Source: CAYSLC01 sp964431545
GTDB taxonomy: Bacteria > Desulfobacterota > Desulfobacteria > Desulfobacterales > JAABSP01
NCBI GenBank assembly: GCA_964431545.1
Contig: CAYSLC010000002.1
Coordinates: 1-64,000 of the forward strand
Direction of reading: 5' to 3'
DNA length: 64,000 nt
Within the stretch, counting starts at the first letter, position 1. Each line of letters starts with the position of its first letter. Shown in pieces: positions 25,657 to 34,671 of this stretch. The position numbers and the translations under genes are program-made. The notes beneath the pieces are model-generated. The model made no database searches. It was not told the DNA's origin and worked only from the letters and a program-made list of their open reading frames with translations.

Positions 25657-27894
25657 ATGAGTGTGGCGTTCGGGGCGTATGGGGCGGGCGGGACCATTTT
25701 CAAATCGTATCGCGTGCGGGAGTTCCTGGGCCGGGGGACCTTCGGGCGGGTCTACGGAGTGGCGGGGCCGGATGGGGGGCGGTACGCCCTGAAGGTGCTC
25801 CATCCGGGGATCGGGATCGACCGGGAGGGGCTGGATGCGGTGCGCGCGGTCCGGTCCGGGAACCTGGTGGGGATCATCGATGCCGGGGAGACCGTCGCCG
25901 GAGAGCCGTGTCTTCTGATGGAGCACGCCGGGGAGAGCCTTGGGGCGGTCCTCGAAAGGGGCGGGATGGACGAGGCCCGGGCGAGGCTCGTCTTCCAGGG
26001 GATCCTGGAGGGGCTGATGGTCCTGGAGGCCCACGAAATCCTCCACCGGGACCTCAAGCCCGGGAACATCTTCCTCGCGGACGGCCGGGTCCGGATCGGG
26101 GATCACGGCACCGACCGGTATCTCTCGGGGGAGACGGCCCGGGGAAGCGCGGACCTGGAATCGGTCCGGTACATGGCGCCGGAGCGGTTCTCCGACGACT
26201 ACGGTTCCTCGGCGGACCGGTGGTCGGCAGCGGTCCTGCTCTGCCGGATGCTTTCGGGAACCTCTCCCTTCGGCGGAACGGAGATCGCCCAGGTCTTCCA
26301 TTCGATCCGGAAGGGGGATCCGGACCTGGACGGGGTGCCGAAGCCGTACCGGCCGTTTCTCCGGAAAAGCTTCCGGAAGGAGGCGGCGCAAAGACACCGG
26401 AGCGCCGGGGAGATGCTCTCGGCCTTCCAGGGGACGATGTCCGGAGGGGCCGCCCGCCGGGGCCGGGTCGTTCGGACCGGAGGGACGCGGAACCGGCTGG
26501 TCCCGGCGGCGGCCGTCGCCCTGCTCCTGGCCGTCCTCCTCGCCGCCCATCTCTCCGGCGGCCGGATCCTGCCGTTCTGGCCCTTCGGGGAGAAGCGATA
26601 CCCGCTGACGGTGCCTACGGAGCCGGCGGACGCCAGGGTCCGCCTTTCGGGCGCCGGGGCCGTCTACACCCCCGGGGTGGCGCTGCCGCCGGGCACCTAC
26701 GACGTGGTCGTCTCCAGACCGGGATATGAGACCCAGCGGCTCTCCGTGGAGATCGTCGACCGGCCCGTGGTGATCGATCCGGTCTCCCTGGAACGGACGA
26801 CCCACCGGCTCTTCGTGGAGACCACGCCGGCGGATGCCGTGGTCCGGCTGCCCGATATCGAGGCGGCCTACGAGCCCGGGGTCCGGCTTCCGCCGGGTCG
26901 GTACCGGGTGGCGGTCTCCCGACCGGGGTACCTCGACCGATCCGCCTGGGCGGAGATCGGGCGGGAAGATACGACGCTCCGGGTCGACCTGGAGAAGCGA
27001 AGGTATGGCCTGACCGTCCGGACCACGCCGGGGGACGCGGAGGTGCGTCTGCCGGAGATCGACGCGGATTATACGCCGGGGATGCTCCTTGCGCCGGGAC
27101 GGTACCGGATCGAGGTCTCCCGGAAGGGGTACGGAACCCGCCGGGAATGGATCGAGGTGGGGGAGGGGGATTCGGTCCACCAGGTGGCGCTGACGCCCCA
27201 AAAGGAGGGGACCTTCCGCCTGACGGTCCGCCCCACCCCGGAGGACGCCGTGGTCAAGATCATGAACATCCGGCCCGTCTATGAGCCGGGGATGGCCCTG
27301 GAACCGGGCCGGTACCTGGTCCAGGTCTCCCGGGGGGGGTACGGAACCCACAGCCGGTGGGTCGACCTCCGGGACCGGGACCTTTCGATCGACGTCGACT
27401 TGAAAAAGCTGCCCGACCCCGTCGTCCTCCCCGAAGGGAGTATCACCCTGCGGCGCACGCCCATGACCGCCCAGTCCAAAAACCAGCTGGGGATCCGGGA
27501 GGTGGACAACGATTTCGCCGACACCGGCCGGGGCGTGGTGGTGGACCGGACCACCGGTCTGATGTGGGAGAAGGCGGGATCCGGAAGCTTCATGGACTAT
27601 CGGGAGGCCCGTTCCTACGTCGCCGGGCTCAACCGCCGGAAGCTGGCCGGCTACGGGGACTGGCGCCTGCCCACCATGCCGGAGCTGGGGTCCCTCCTGG
27701 AAGGGGGCATGCGGTCGACGGGGTTTTACATGAGCCCCATCTTCGGAAACCCCACCCGGAACTGGTACTGGTGCTGGAGCGCGGACCGGCGGTCGTCGAG
27801 CGCGGTCTGGGGCGCCAGCTTCCGCAAGGGGTACGTCAGCTACCTGGGGCTCCACAGCGCGGGGTTCGTTCGGGCGGTGCGCGGGGGAGGCTGA
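25657..27894 (+). CDS. transmembrane Ser/Thr kinase with four PEGA repeats and a DUF1566 domain
   Basis: 745 residues from ATG 25657 (MSVAFGAYGAGG); the open frame reaches 25447 but its upstream part lacks kinase features. The kinase domain (about 18-275) has a glycine loop LGRGTFGRVYG, Lys46, catalytic H130-R131-D132 with LKPGN, metal-binding Asp149 in a DHG rather than DFG motif, and MAPERF. A membrane helix (about 281-302) leads to the outside, where four PEGA repeats of about 67 residues follow (about 314-589; each with TPxDAxVR, YxPGxxLxPGxY and VSRxGY). The end (about 600-745) is a DUF1566 / Lcl_C domain (DRTTGLMWEKAG, DWRLPTMPELGS). The order suggests an outside binding module signalling to an inside kinase. 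Neighbours give no hint of substrate. Confidence 0.85.
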   Translation: MSVAFGAYGAGGTIFKSYRVREFLGRGTFGRVYGVAGPDGGRYALKVLHPGIGIDREGLDAVRAVRSGNLVGIIDAGETVAGEPCLLMEHAGESLGAVLERGGMDEARARLVFQGILEGLMVLEAHEILHRDLKPGNIFLADGRVRIGDHGTDRYLSGETARGSADLESVRYMAPERFSDDYGSSADRWSAAVLLCRMLSGTSPFGGTEIAQVFHSIRKGDPDLDGVPKPYRPFLRKSFRKEAAQRHRSAGEMLSAFQGTMSGGAARRGRVVRTGGTRNRLVPAAAVALLLAVLLAAHLSGGRILPFWPFGEKRYPLTVPTEPADARVRLSGAGAVYTPGVALPPGTYDVVVSRPGYETQRLSVEIVDRPVVIDPVSLERTTHRLFVETTPADAVVRLPDIEAAYEPGVRLPPGRYRVAVSRPGYLDRSAWAEIGREDTTLRVDLEKRRYGLTVRTTPGDAEVRLPEIDADYTPGMLLAPGRYRIEVSRKGYGTRREWIEVGEGDSVHQVALTPQKEGTFRLTVRPTPEDAVVKIMNIRPVYEPGMALEPGRYLVQVSRGGYGTHSRWVDLRDRDLSIDVDLKKLPDPVVLPEGSITLRRTPMTAQSKNQLGIREVDNDFADTGRGVVVDRTTGLMWEKAGSGSFMDYREARSYVAGLNRRKLAGYGDWRLPTMPELGSLLEGGMRSTGFYMSPIFGNPTRNWYWCWSADRRSSSAVWGASFRKGYVSYLGLHSAGFVRAVRGGG

Positions 27895-27896
27895 TC

Positions 27897-27981
27897 GGGG
27901 TCAAAGCGCCCCATATCGGGGCTTTCTCGAATCCTCCCCTCGATGGGTCGTTTCCGCCGCCCAGTGGGGTCTTTCGGCCCC
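27897..27981 (+). promoter_or_regulatory. paired activator sites (GGGG-N8-CCCC) upstream of cbiM
   Basis: Two 16-bp dyads, GGGGTCAAAGCGCCCC at 27897-27912 and GGGGTCTTTCGGCCCC at 27966-27981, start 69 bp apart and lie about 80-170 bp before the -24/-12 promoter at 28064. An equivalent pair with the same 69-bp spacing stands before the CobW gene at 33524. The position is right for enhancer sites of a sigma-54 activator, presumably the product of 30840-33242. Binding is inferred, not shown. Confidence 0.5.
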
Positions 27982-28063
27982 ATTTCGCCGATCCACGGCA
28001 ACCGTAGGCCGATTCCGGGTAACGGACCGTTTTTTCGGGTGATGAATCGGCTTTGGGGTGTAT

Positions 28064-28079
28064 TGGCGCGCCGCTTGCA
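28064..28079 (+). promoter_or_regulatory. sigma-54 (-24/-12) promoter of cbiM-cbiQO
   Basis: TGGCGCGCCGCTTGCA matches the consensus TGGCACG-N4-TTGCW with a single change and has the invariant GG and GC ten bases apart. It lies about 70 bp before the cbiM ATG. Confidence 0.7.
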
Positions 28080-28150
28080 GTCCAACATGCCCGGAGGAGG
28101 CCTCCGAGGTTTTCGGACCCCCTAACACACACTGCCGGGGAGAACGATCC

Positions 28151-29185
28151 ATGCATATAACGGAAGGCATCATCACCGGGGCGGCATCGGTCGCCTACAC
28201 CGCCGGCGGCCTGGGATGCGTGGCGTGGGGGGCCGCCGGAATGAACAAGTTCGTCCGGGCCCACCCGGACAAAAAGCCATTGCTCGGCATGGGCGGGGCC
28301 CTGATCTTCTTCTTTTCCCTCATCCCGATCCCGGCCTTCACCGGGACGTGCTCCCACCCCTGCGGAACGCCGCTGATCGCCATACTGCTGGGGCCCGCCA
28401 TCGGAACGGCCCTGACGGGCGGCACCCTGCTGCTCCAGGCGGCGCTCTTCGCCCACGGCGGATTCGCCACCTGGGGCGCCAACGTGATCGCCCTGGGGCT
28501 CGGCGGCTGTCTATTCGGATGGGGCGCGTTCTCCCTGGCCCGGAAGGCGGGGGCCCCGCTCTGGGCGGCCGGGTTCGCCGGCGGGCTCATGGGGAATCTG
28601 GCCGTCTACGGGACCTCCGGCCTGATCCTCGGCGCCACCCTCGCCCATGCCCCGTCCCCCCAGTATTCCTTTTCCGGCTACCTGTCCGTCATCTATCTGG
28701 CCTACCTCCCCACCCAGCTCCCCATCGCCGTCGGGGAGATGCTGGTGACCGGTCTGGCCCTGCGCCATGTGGCGAAACAGCGGCCCGAGGTGCTCGTGGA
28801 CCTGGGGGTGATCCACCGAACGGAGCGGGAGGATCGAAAGAATGGGCCGGTCCTCGTTCTCGCCCTGGCCGCGGCCCTGACGGCCCATCCGGCCCTGACG
28901 GCGCCGGCGGGAGCGGAGAACGGTCCGGGGGCTTCGGCCGACGGGGTCGGGGCGGAGCGGACGGACGCCACGGCGGGATCCACGACGGCTTCCATGATGG
29001 GAATGGATGAGGCGGTCAACGAGAGACTCGCCGAAACCGCCGGGATCACCCCGAGATCCCCCGGCGTCGACACCGAGTCGATGGGGGACCTCTGGAACGC
29101 CCTGTTGCTGGGGGCGGGGGGGATCTGCGGATTCATCATCGGCCGGTGGTGGCATCTTTTGACCGACCGGCCCCGGAGGGAATAG
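28151..29185 (+). CDS. cbiM: CbiM/NikM-type ECF metal transporter S component with C-terminal extension
   Basis: A 344-residue membrane protein from ATG 28151 (MHITEG). The start is fixed by the MHI opening, in which the N-terminal amine and His2 bind the metal (Co2+ or Ni2+) in this family; the open frame upstream is a shadow. Further His residues in GTCSHPCGTPL and ALFAHGGF fit the family. Residues 1-220 are the normal CbiM core. The extra 120 residues carry a hydrophobic segment (VLVLALAAALTA), a variable loop and a last helix (DLWNALLLGAGGICGFIIG), resembling the CbiN/NikN accessory subunit fused in. It is preceded by a sigma-54 promoter and followed by the CbiQ-CbiO gene. The corrinoid context favours cobalt. 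Confidence 0.85.
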   Translation: MHITEGIITGAASVAYTAGGLGCVAWGAAGMNKFVRAHPDKKPLLGMGGALIFFFSLIPIPAFTGTCSHPCGTPLIAILLGPAIGTALTGGTLLLQAALFAHGGFATWGANVIALGLGGCLFGWGAFSLARKAGAPLWAAGFAGGLMGNLAVYGTSGLILGATLAHAPSPQYSFSGYLSVIYLAYLPTQLPIAVGEMLVTGLALRHVAKQRPEVLVDLGVIHRTEREDRKNGPVLVLALAAALTAHPALTAPAGAENGPGASADGVGAERTDATAGSTTASMMGMDEAVNERLAETAGITPRSPGVDTESMGDLWNALLLGAGGICGFIIGRWWHLLTDRPRRE

Positions 29186-29237
29186 ACGACATGGCCGGCG
29201 GCGCCCCGGGCGGCGGGAACAAACAGCGGGACGGGTC

Positions 29238-30830
29238 ATGAGCCCCATTGAAGGGCTGATCCATGACTTCCAGGCCCATCGGGGGGACCACGGCCTCAAC
29301 GGGGTGGACCCCAGGGTCAAGCTGGCCCTGCTGGCGGGGGTGGTGGCCGCCAACGTGGTCGTGGCCCGGTTGTGGCTCTCCCTCTCCCTGTTCTGCGCCG
29401 GCGCGGCCCTGGCCTGGTGGTCCCGGATTCCGGCCCGCCTCTTCCTCCTCTTCTTCGTGGCCCCCGCCTGGGCCACCCTTCTGGTCTTCGCCGGGTTCTC
29501 CGTGGGCTTCGGCCAGACCCCGGTCTGGTCCCCCGGATGGGTCACGGTCTACCGGGAAGGGATGTGGCAGGGCGCTTCCGCGGCCCTCCGGGTCGCCTCG
29601 GACATGGCGTGGATGGCGGCGGTGTTCGCCACCACCCCCTTCGACAAGGTCCTCGCCGCCCTGGCCTGGTTCAGGGTCCCCAGGGTCCTGCTGGAGGCCA
29701 TCGCCATGGGGTACCGGTATGCGTTTCTGTGCATCGACGAATTTTCCAGGATGAAGGAGAGCGCGCGGCTGCGGGGCGGGTTCCGGACCTACGCGGAAGC
29801 CCAGAAGAGCACGGCGCGGATCCTGGCCCAGGTCGTGCTGCGCGCCTACGACCGGGCCCAGCGGATCCAGCAGTCGATGGCGGGGCGCGGCGGCGCCGAT
29901 GGGCGCCCGGGCGCCCCCGATCCGTCCGGGCCCCAAAAGGAGTGCCCGAACCGGTGCCAGGTCACGCCGGACGCGGGATCCCTCGCCGGGCCGGTTTTGC
30001 GCTGCGCCGATGTCGCCTGCGGCTACCCCGGCGCCCCCGTCCTCCGGGGGGTCTCCTTTGTGGTGGGCAAGGGAGAGATGGTGGCCCTCTGCGGGCCCAA
30101 CGGCTCGGGCAAGACGACGCTGTTGAAGGCCCTGTCCGGCATTCTGCCCGCGGCCGCCGGGGAGATCCACCTGTGCGGCCGTCCCCTGGACAAGACCACC
30201 AGGAACCTGGCGCATCGGTACGTCGGGTACCTCAGCCAGGATCCCAACGACCAGCTCTTCTGCACCCACGTGGCCGAGGACGTGGGGTACGGCCCCAGGA
30301 ACATGGGCCGATCGGCGGAGGAGACGGAGCGGCTGGTCCGGACCGCCATGGAGCTGATGGAGGTGGGCCACCTCGCCGCCCGGCCGATCCACAAGCTCAG
30401 CCACGGCGAAATGAAGCGCGTGGGGCTCGCCGGATTGATCGCCATGTGCCCCCCGCTCCTGCTGCTCGACGAGCCCACGGCGAACCTGGACCCGGCCTCC
30501 GCCAGGGAACTCGGGGGACTGCTGGACCATCTGAAACAGGAGCATGGGTATACCTTCATCATCGTCACCCATGACATGAACTTCGCCGCCGCCGTCGCCG
30601 ACCGCATCATCGTTTTGAACGACCGGCGGATCGCGGCGGATGGACCGGCCCGGACCATTCTGACCGACGAGGCCCTCCTGAGCGGCGCGAGGCTGGAGCC
30701 GCCCTTTCTGACCGATCTCTTCAAGGAGATCTTTCCGGACATGGCCCAGCGCCACCGGATACCGGTCACCCTTAAGGAGGCGCGGCGGATCGTCAAAACC
30801 CTCCACCGCCGGACCCCGCCGGAAGGGTAA
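29238..30830 (+). CDS. fused CbiQ-CbiO: ECF transporter permease plus ATPase
   Basis: A 530-residue single chain. Residues 1-225 are the CbiQ transmembrane component (GVDPRVKLALLAGVVAA, hydrophobic helices, and the coupling region ESARLRGGF near 175 and RAQRIQQSMAGRG near 213, carrying the ARG motifs that contact the ATPase). After a Pro/Gly-rich linker (about 218-250) comes a CbiO-type ABC ATPase: GPNGSGKTT, the Q loop LSQDPNDQLF, signature LSHGEMKR (usually LSGGQ), LLLLDEPTANLD and the switch His in IVTHDM. CbiQ and CbiO are normally separate genes. With CbiM it should form a complete cobalt (or nickel) importer driven by ATP. It follows cbiM by 52 bp and precedes the regulator by 9 bp. Confidence 0.87.
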   Translation: MSPIEGLIHDFQAHRGDHGLNGVDPRVKLALLAGVVAANVVVARLWLSLSLFCAGAALAWWSRIPARLFLLFFVAPAWATLLVFAGFSVGFGQTPVWSPGWVTVYREGMWQGASAALRVASDMAWMAAVFATTPFDKVLAALAWFRVPRVLLEAIAMGYRYAFLCIDEFSRMKESARLRGGFRTYAEAQKSTARILAQVVLRAYDRAQRIQQSMAGRGGADGRPGAPDPSGPQKECPNRCQVTPDAGSLAGPVLRCADVACGYPGAPVLRGVSFVVGKGEMVALCGPNGSGKTTLLKALSGILPAAAGEIHLCGRPLDKTTRNLAHRYVGYLSQDPNDQLFCTHVAEDVGYGPRNMGRSAEETERLVRTAMELMEVGHLAARPIHKLSHGEMKRVGLAGLIAMCPPLLLLDEPTANLDPASARELGGLLDHLKQEHGYTFIIVTHDMNFAAAVADRIIVLNDRRIAADGPARTILTDEALLSGARLEPPFLTDLFKEIFPDMAQRHRIPVTLKEARRIVKTLHRRTPPEG

Positions 30831-30839
30831 CGGCCGGCC

Positions 30840-33242
30840 ATGGAACTCGAAAACGGAGATCGCCCCGGGAGCCGGGGCATCGAATCGGGGAGCACGCCGA
30901 TGGAACCGATGGTGTCGAGCATTCGTCAGGGGCAGGTCCTTGTGGAGGGGAAGCCCTCCTACGAATCCCTGCTCCAGAACGCCTACCAGTTCAAAACGTT
31001 GGTCGCGAACCTGCCTGTGGCCGTCTATCGGTGCCCCCCGGAGACCGCCTGCGAAAAGGAGTTCATCAACGAAGGGATCGTGGACATCTCCGGGTACACG
31101 GCCCGGTTCTTCTCGGGGGAGACGGGCGGATCGTACACCGCCATCCTCCACCCCGAAGACCGGGAACTCTACCGCCGGGCGATCCGCGCCGGCGTCTCCC
31201 CGAGGAACGCCTACGACATCGAATACCGGATCATCCGCGCCGACGGCCAGGTCCGCTGGGTCAACGAACGGGGACGGCCGGTGGTGGAGCAGAGGGGACG
31301 GATTCGGTGGTACATCGGGGCCATCTTCGATATCACGGACAACAAAAAGGCGGTGGCCCAATCCCGGCTGGACGAGTCCCGGCTCCGGGCCGTCCTCGAA
31401 CTCAATCAGATGACCGACGCCTCCCTGAACGAGATCACCGGCTTCGCCCTGGAGGAGGCGGTCCGGCTGACCCACAGCAAGGTGGGGTACCTGGCTTTCG
31501 CCAACGAGGACGAGACCGTTCTGCGCATGTACTCCTGGTCCATGCGGGCCATGAAGGAGTGCCGGATGCGGCACAAGCCGTTCACCTACCACATCGACCG
31601 GATGGGCCTGTGGGGGGAGGCGGTCCGCCAGAGAAGAGCCGTGATCACCAATGATTACGCCGCGCCCAACCCCTATAAAAAAGGGTATCCCGAGGGGCAC
31701 GTCCAGATCCTGCGCCATCTCAACCTCCCCCTGATCGATCAGGGCAGGATCGTCCTGGTCGCGGGCGTGGGGAACAAGGAAAAGAGATACGATGAAGGGG
31801 ACGTCCGTCAGCTCACCCTGCTGATGCAGGGGATGTGGCGCCTGGTCCAGCGCAAGAGAATCGAGGAGGAACTCCGGGAGAGCGAGGCGAAATACCGGAG
31901 TGTCTTCGAAAATTCCGGGGCCCCCTCCGTGATCATCGAGGAGGACATGACGATCTCCATGGCCAACACCCGCTTCGAGGAACTCACCGGGTTCACCAAG
32001 GCCGAGATCGAAGGCAAACGGAAGTTTTTCGACTTCATCGCCCCGGAGGATGTGCCCCGCATGAAGGAATACCATGTGGGACGGCGGAAGACGACCGAGG
32101 ATGTCCCGGCCGAATACGAGTGCAGGCTCAAGGACCGCAAGGCCGAGGCAAAGGATATCGCCGTGAAGATCGGGATGCTCCCCGACATGAAGCGGAGCAT
32201 CGCCTCGTTCATCGACATCACGGAGTCCAAGAAGGCGGAAGCGATCCTGCGGGAGAGCGAGGCCCATCTGCGCAGGGAGAACCTTCTGCTGAAATCCCCC
32301 ATACAGAAACGGTACGGGATCGGCGATATCGTGGGCAAGAGCGAGGAGATGCAGAAGGTCTACAACGCCATCGTCGAAGCGGCCGGGTCCGGGGCGAACA
32401 TCATCATCTACGGGGAGTCGGGCACCGGAAAGGAGCTGGTGGCCCGGGCCATTCACGATCTGAGCCCCAGAAAGGGCGGCCGGTTCGTCTCCGTAAACTG
32501 CGGCGCGGTCCCCGAACAGATCCTGGAAAGCGAGTTCTTCGGCTACAAGAAAGGGGCGTTCACCGGCGCCGACGCGGATAAAAGGGGGTACCTCGACGCG
32601 GCCGACGGCGGGACCCTCTTTCTGGACGAGATCGGAGAGATCAGCCCGAGCATGCAGGTGAAGCTGCTCCGGGCCATCGAGGGAAAAGGCTATTCCCCCG
32701 TGGGCAGCCTCAACGTCAAAACCCCCGATTTCCGGATCATCGCCGCCACCAACCAGAACCTGAGCGAAAGCGTCCGCAAGGGGCTGGTGCGCCAGGACTT
32801 TTTCTACCGGGTCCACGTGATCCCGATCTACCTGCCGGCGCTCAGGGAGCGCAAGGAGGATATCCCCCTTCTGATCAACCACTTTTTGGAGGACAATGAG
32901 TATGCCGGGGAAAAGACGATCCCGCCCCACGCCATCCAGGCCCTCATGGCGTACAACTGGCCGGGGAACGTGCGGGAACTCCAGAACGTCCTCCACCGGT
33001 TCCTGACGTTCAAAAAACTCGACTTTCTCGACATGGCCCCGGCGGCAAGAACCGAGGGCGGGCGGGAGGAGCCGGACGCGCCGGAGTCGGGAGATTTGCA
33101 GACGTTGATGGCGGCGTATGAAAAACGGGTGATCCGGAACGCGCTGGCCGAGGCCCGCTGGCGCCGCAACCGATGTTCGGAGATCCTCGGCATCAACCGG
33201 AAGACCTTGTTCAAGAAGATGAAGAAATATGACCTCGAATAG
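30840..33242 (+). CDS. sigma-54-dependent activator with PAS-GAF-PAS sensor
   Basis: An 800-residue enhancer-binding protein. Sensor part: PAS (about 45-160), GAF (about 190-335), PAS (about 345-470). The AAA+ domain (about 495-735) has Walker A GESGTGKE from residue 525, the sigma-54-contacting GAFTGA loop at 572-577, Walker [12 protein letters not shown] and the arginine-finger region. The last 50 residues form a Fis-type helix-turn-helix ([21 protein letters not shown]). No receiver domain is present, so a small molecule or redox signal is probably read directly. The gene is 9 bp after the CbiQO gene, in the same operon, and lies between two intergenic regions that share paired dyads and -24/-12 promoters. 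I infer that it controls both and, through the first, its own synthesis. Confidence 0.88.
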   Translation: MELENGDRPGSRGIESGSTPMEPMVSSIRQGQVLVEGKPSYESLLQNAYQFKTLVANLPVAVYRCPPETACEKEFINEGIVDISGYTARFFSGETGGSYTAILHPEDRELYRRAIRAGVSPRNAYDIEYRIIRADGQVRWVNERGRPVVEQRGRIRWYIGAIFDITDNKKAVAQSRLDESRLRAVLELNQMTDASLNEITGFALEEAVRLTHSKVGYLAFANEDETVLRMYSWSMRAMKECRMRHKPFTYHIDRMGLWGEAVRQRRAVITNDYAAPNPYKKGYPEGHVQILRHLNLPLIDQGRIVLVAGVGNKEKRYDEGDVRQLTLLMQGMWRLVQRKRIEEELRESEAKYRSVFENSGAPSVIIEEDMTISMANTRFEELTGFTKAEIEGKRKFFDFIAPEDVPRMKEYHVGRRKTTEDVPAEYECRLKDRKAEAKDIAVKIGMLPDMKRSIASFIDITESKKAEAILRESEAHLRRENLLLKSPIQKRYGIGDIVGKSEEMQKVYNAIVEAAGSGANIIIYGESGTGKELVARAIHDLSPRKGGRFVSVNCGAVPEQILESEFFGYKKGAFTGADADKRGYLDAADGGTLFLDEIGEISPSMQVKLLRAIEGKGYSPVGSLNVKTPDFRIIAATNQNLSESVRKGLVRQDFFYRVHVIPIYLPALRERKEDIPLLINHFLEDNEYAGEKTIPPHAIQALMAYNWPGNVRELQNVLHRFLTFKKLDFLDMAPAARTEGGREEPDAPESGDLQTLMAAYEKRVIRNALAEARWRRNRCSEILGINRKTLFKKMKKYDLE

Positions 33243-33251
33243 CCGCAATAT

Positions 33252-33336
33252 GGGTACGTTCGGCCCCGATTTTTATATTGGTTTTTATTTCAATATGTTG
33301 TTTGAAGATAGGGCGAATTTGGGGCGATTCGGCCCC
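33252..33336 (+). promoter_or_regulatory. paired activator sites (GGGG-N8-CCCC) upstream of the CobW gene
   Basis: GGGTACGTTCGGCCCC at 33252-33267 and GGGGCGATTCGGCCCC at 33321-33336 start 69 bp apart, the same spacing as the pair before cbiM. Three of the four sites share TTCGGCCCC. The DNA between the two sites is AT-rich. They precede the -24/-12 element at 33415 by about 80-165 bp. Confidence 0.5.
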
Positions 33337-33414
33337 GTTTCGTCCAGGATCGAGGGCAAGGCCGGGGGAAAACAGAAGCGGCGCTGCCGTCCATGGGCAT
33401 GGGGAGAGGGGGCC

Positions 33415-33430
33415 CGGCATGTTCCTTGCT
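33415..33430 (+). promoter_or_regulatory. sigma-54 (-24/-12) promoter of the CobW-MtaA gene group
   Basis: CGGCATGTTCCTTGCT has the invariant GG and GC of -24/-12 promoters with correct spacing and two departures from TGGCACG-N4-TTGCW. It lies 94 bp after the start of the second dyad; the equivalent distance before cbiM is 98 bp. The CobW ATG at 33524 follows after about 94 bp. Confidence 0.55.
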
Positions 33431-33523
33431 GTCCTCTAGGGTTGAGGAGAGCGAGGCGTCCGGAACGTGCCCCGCTTGGATGAACATCGAAAAGGGGGAG
33501 CACGGCCCCCTCGGGGAGGAGAG

Positions 33524-34138
33524 ATGAAGATCACCCAGATTGCAGGGTTCCTGGGATGCGGCAAGACGACGCTTCTGTTGAAGCTCTCGAAAAAGCTTGC
33601 CGACGACGGCCGGCGCAAGGTCGCCCTCGTGGTCAACGAGATCGGCGAGATCCCGGTGGACGGAAAGATCATCGAGGAGAGCGGGATGCAGGTGAAGGAC
33701 ATCGGCGGCGGGTGCATCTGCTGCGAGGTGGCCGCCACCTTCGCCAAGACGATCTACCGGCTCTACAAGGACTTCTCCCCCGACCACGTGCTGGTGGAGC
33801 CCACGGGCGTCGCCGTCCCCCACCAGGTCAAGCTGGCCGCCCGCATGAGCGGCAGGGACGCCAGGATCTCCCTGGGCCCCGCCATCGTCCTCTTCGACGC
33901 CACCCGGCCGGCGGAACTCCTCGATTTGGACATGCTCGGGCAGCTGGTCACCACACAGGTCAAGGACGCCGACATCATCGCCATCAGCAAGGTGGACGCC
34001 GTCGGGGAGGCGGCGGTGTCGGAGAGCGCCGAAAAGGTCGCCGGTATCAACCCCGAGGCCGGCGTCATCCGGCTCTCCTCCTTCACCGGTCAGGGCGTGA
34101 CCGATCTTGTGGAGGCGATTTTACAATGGAAGGAGTAG
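33524..34138 (+). CDS. CobW/G3E-family P-loop GTPase (short form)
   Basis: 204 residues from ATG 33524 (MKITQIAGFLGCGKTT), preceded by GGGGAGGAG; the frame upstream to 33467 has no start signal. Motifs: Walker A GFLGCGKTT (7-15), VVNEIGEIPVDG, the metal-binding GGGCICCE near residue 65 (CxCC type of COG0523 proteins), VEPTGVAVP, and the guanine-specificity region ISKVDAV. The usual C-terminal CobW domain is absent, so this is a minimal GTPase. COG0523 proteins deliver Zn, Co or other metals to enzymes. It leads a plus-strand group with an unknown protein, a second GTPase and an MtaA-type methyltransferase, which suggests maturation or reactivation of a corrinoid enzyme. Confidence 0.85.
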   Translation: MKITQIAGFLGCGKTTLLLKLSKKLADDGRRKVALVVNEIGEIPVDGKIIEESGMQVKDIGGGCICCEVAATFAKTIYRLYKDFSPDHVLVEPTGVAVPHQVKLAARMSGRDARISLGPAIVLFDATRPAELLDLDMLGQLVTTQVKDADIIAISKVDAVGEAAVSESAEKVAGINPEAGVIRLSSFTGQGVTDLVEAILQWKE

Positions 34139-34143
34139 ATCCC

Positions 34144-34671
34144 ATGGACGAAAAGACCATGCCCGCCCCGGACCACGGCTGCTACACCGATCACGGCGTC
34201 AGCGGATACGGCGTGGCCGCCAAGCTGACCCGGGCGGAGAAGATGGAGGCGGCCTTCGTCAGGGACCTGGCGGAGAAGATGATGGTCTCCATCGCGGAGA
34301 AGTGCATGGAGCGGGGGGCGAAGTGCATCGGCCACATCAAATCCCACATCCGGACGGAGGCGGGGACGGTGAAGGCCGACACCATCGGCGTGGGCCACGG
34401 GGCCTATTCCACCGGCACGCTCCCCCATCCGGTGGACACCCTCTACCTGGCCATCAATACCATCATCCAGGGGGTCGCGGAGAGCGAGGCCAAGGAGGCG
34501 ACCCTGGAAGGGATGCACGAAGTGGCCGAGGGGCGGGGGCTCGTGGTGGAAAAGGAGAAGGAGCACGCCTACTTCGACGAGTTCGACTTCACGGCCTCCA
34601 AGAAGGAGTACATCCGACAGCTGGAAGAGCAGCTGGCGGAACTGGAGGCCGAGGAGGACGGCGGGCCATGA
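34144..34671 (+). CDS. conserved-looking hypothetical protein between two GTPases
   Basis: 175 residues from ATG 34144, five bases after the CobW stop; the open frame extends to 33556 only as a shadow of CobW. I recognise no family. It is soluble, with Cys14, Cys53 and Cys61 and several His residues; the core reads KCIGHIKSHIRTEAGTV and DTIGVGHGAYSTGTLPHPVD, and the C-terminus is a charged coiled coil (KKEYIRQLEEQLAELEAEE). Its stop overlaps the next start (ATGA), so it is translated together with two nucleotide-binding metallochaperone-like proteins. A role as client or partner of these GTPases in cobalt or corrinoid handling is an inference from position only. Confidence 0.7.
   Translation: MDEKTMPAPDHGCYTDHGVSGYGVAAKLTRAEKMEAAFVRDLAEKMMVSIAEKCMERGAKCIGHIKSHIRTEAGTVKADTIGVGHGAYSTGTLPHPVDTLYLAINTIIQGVAESEAKEATLEGMHEVAEGRGLVVEKEKEHAYFDEFDFTASKKEYIRQLEEQLAELEAEEDGGP

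Noticed and set aside
28009..28050. CCGATTC...GAATCGG inverted repeat with TTTTTT inside as a terminator
   Set aside because: Arms of 7 bp with a 28-base loop make a poor terminator and it lies between the activator sites and the promoter.
27895..28150. Cobalamin riboswitch before cbiM
   Set aside because: I looked for the conserved B12-box and core of the adenosylcobalamin element and found none; the region is better explained by activator dyads and a -24/-12 promoter.
29136..33248. Minus-strand open frame of about 1370 codons opposite CbiQO and the activator
   Set aside because: No start signal or domain; opposite strand has clear families and ribosome sites.
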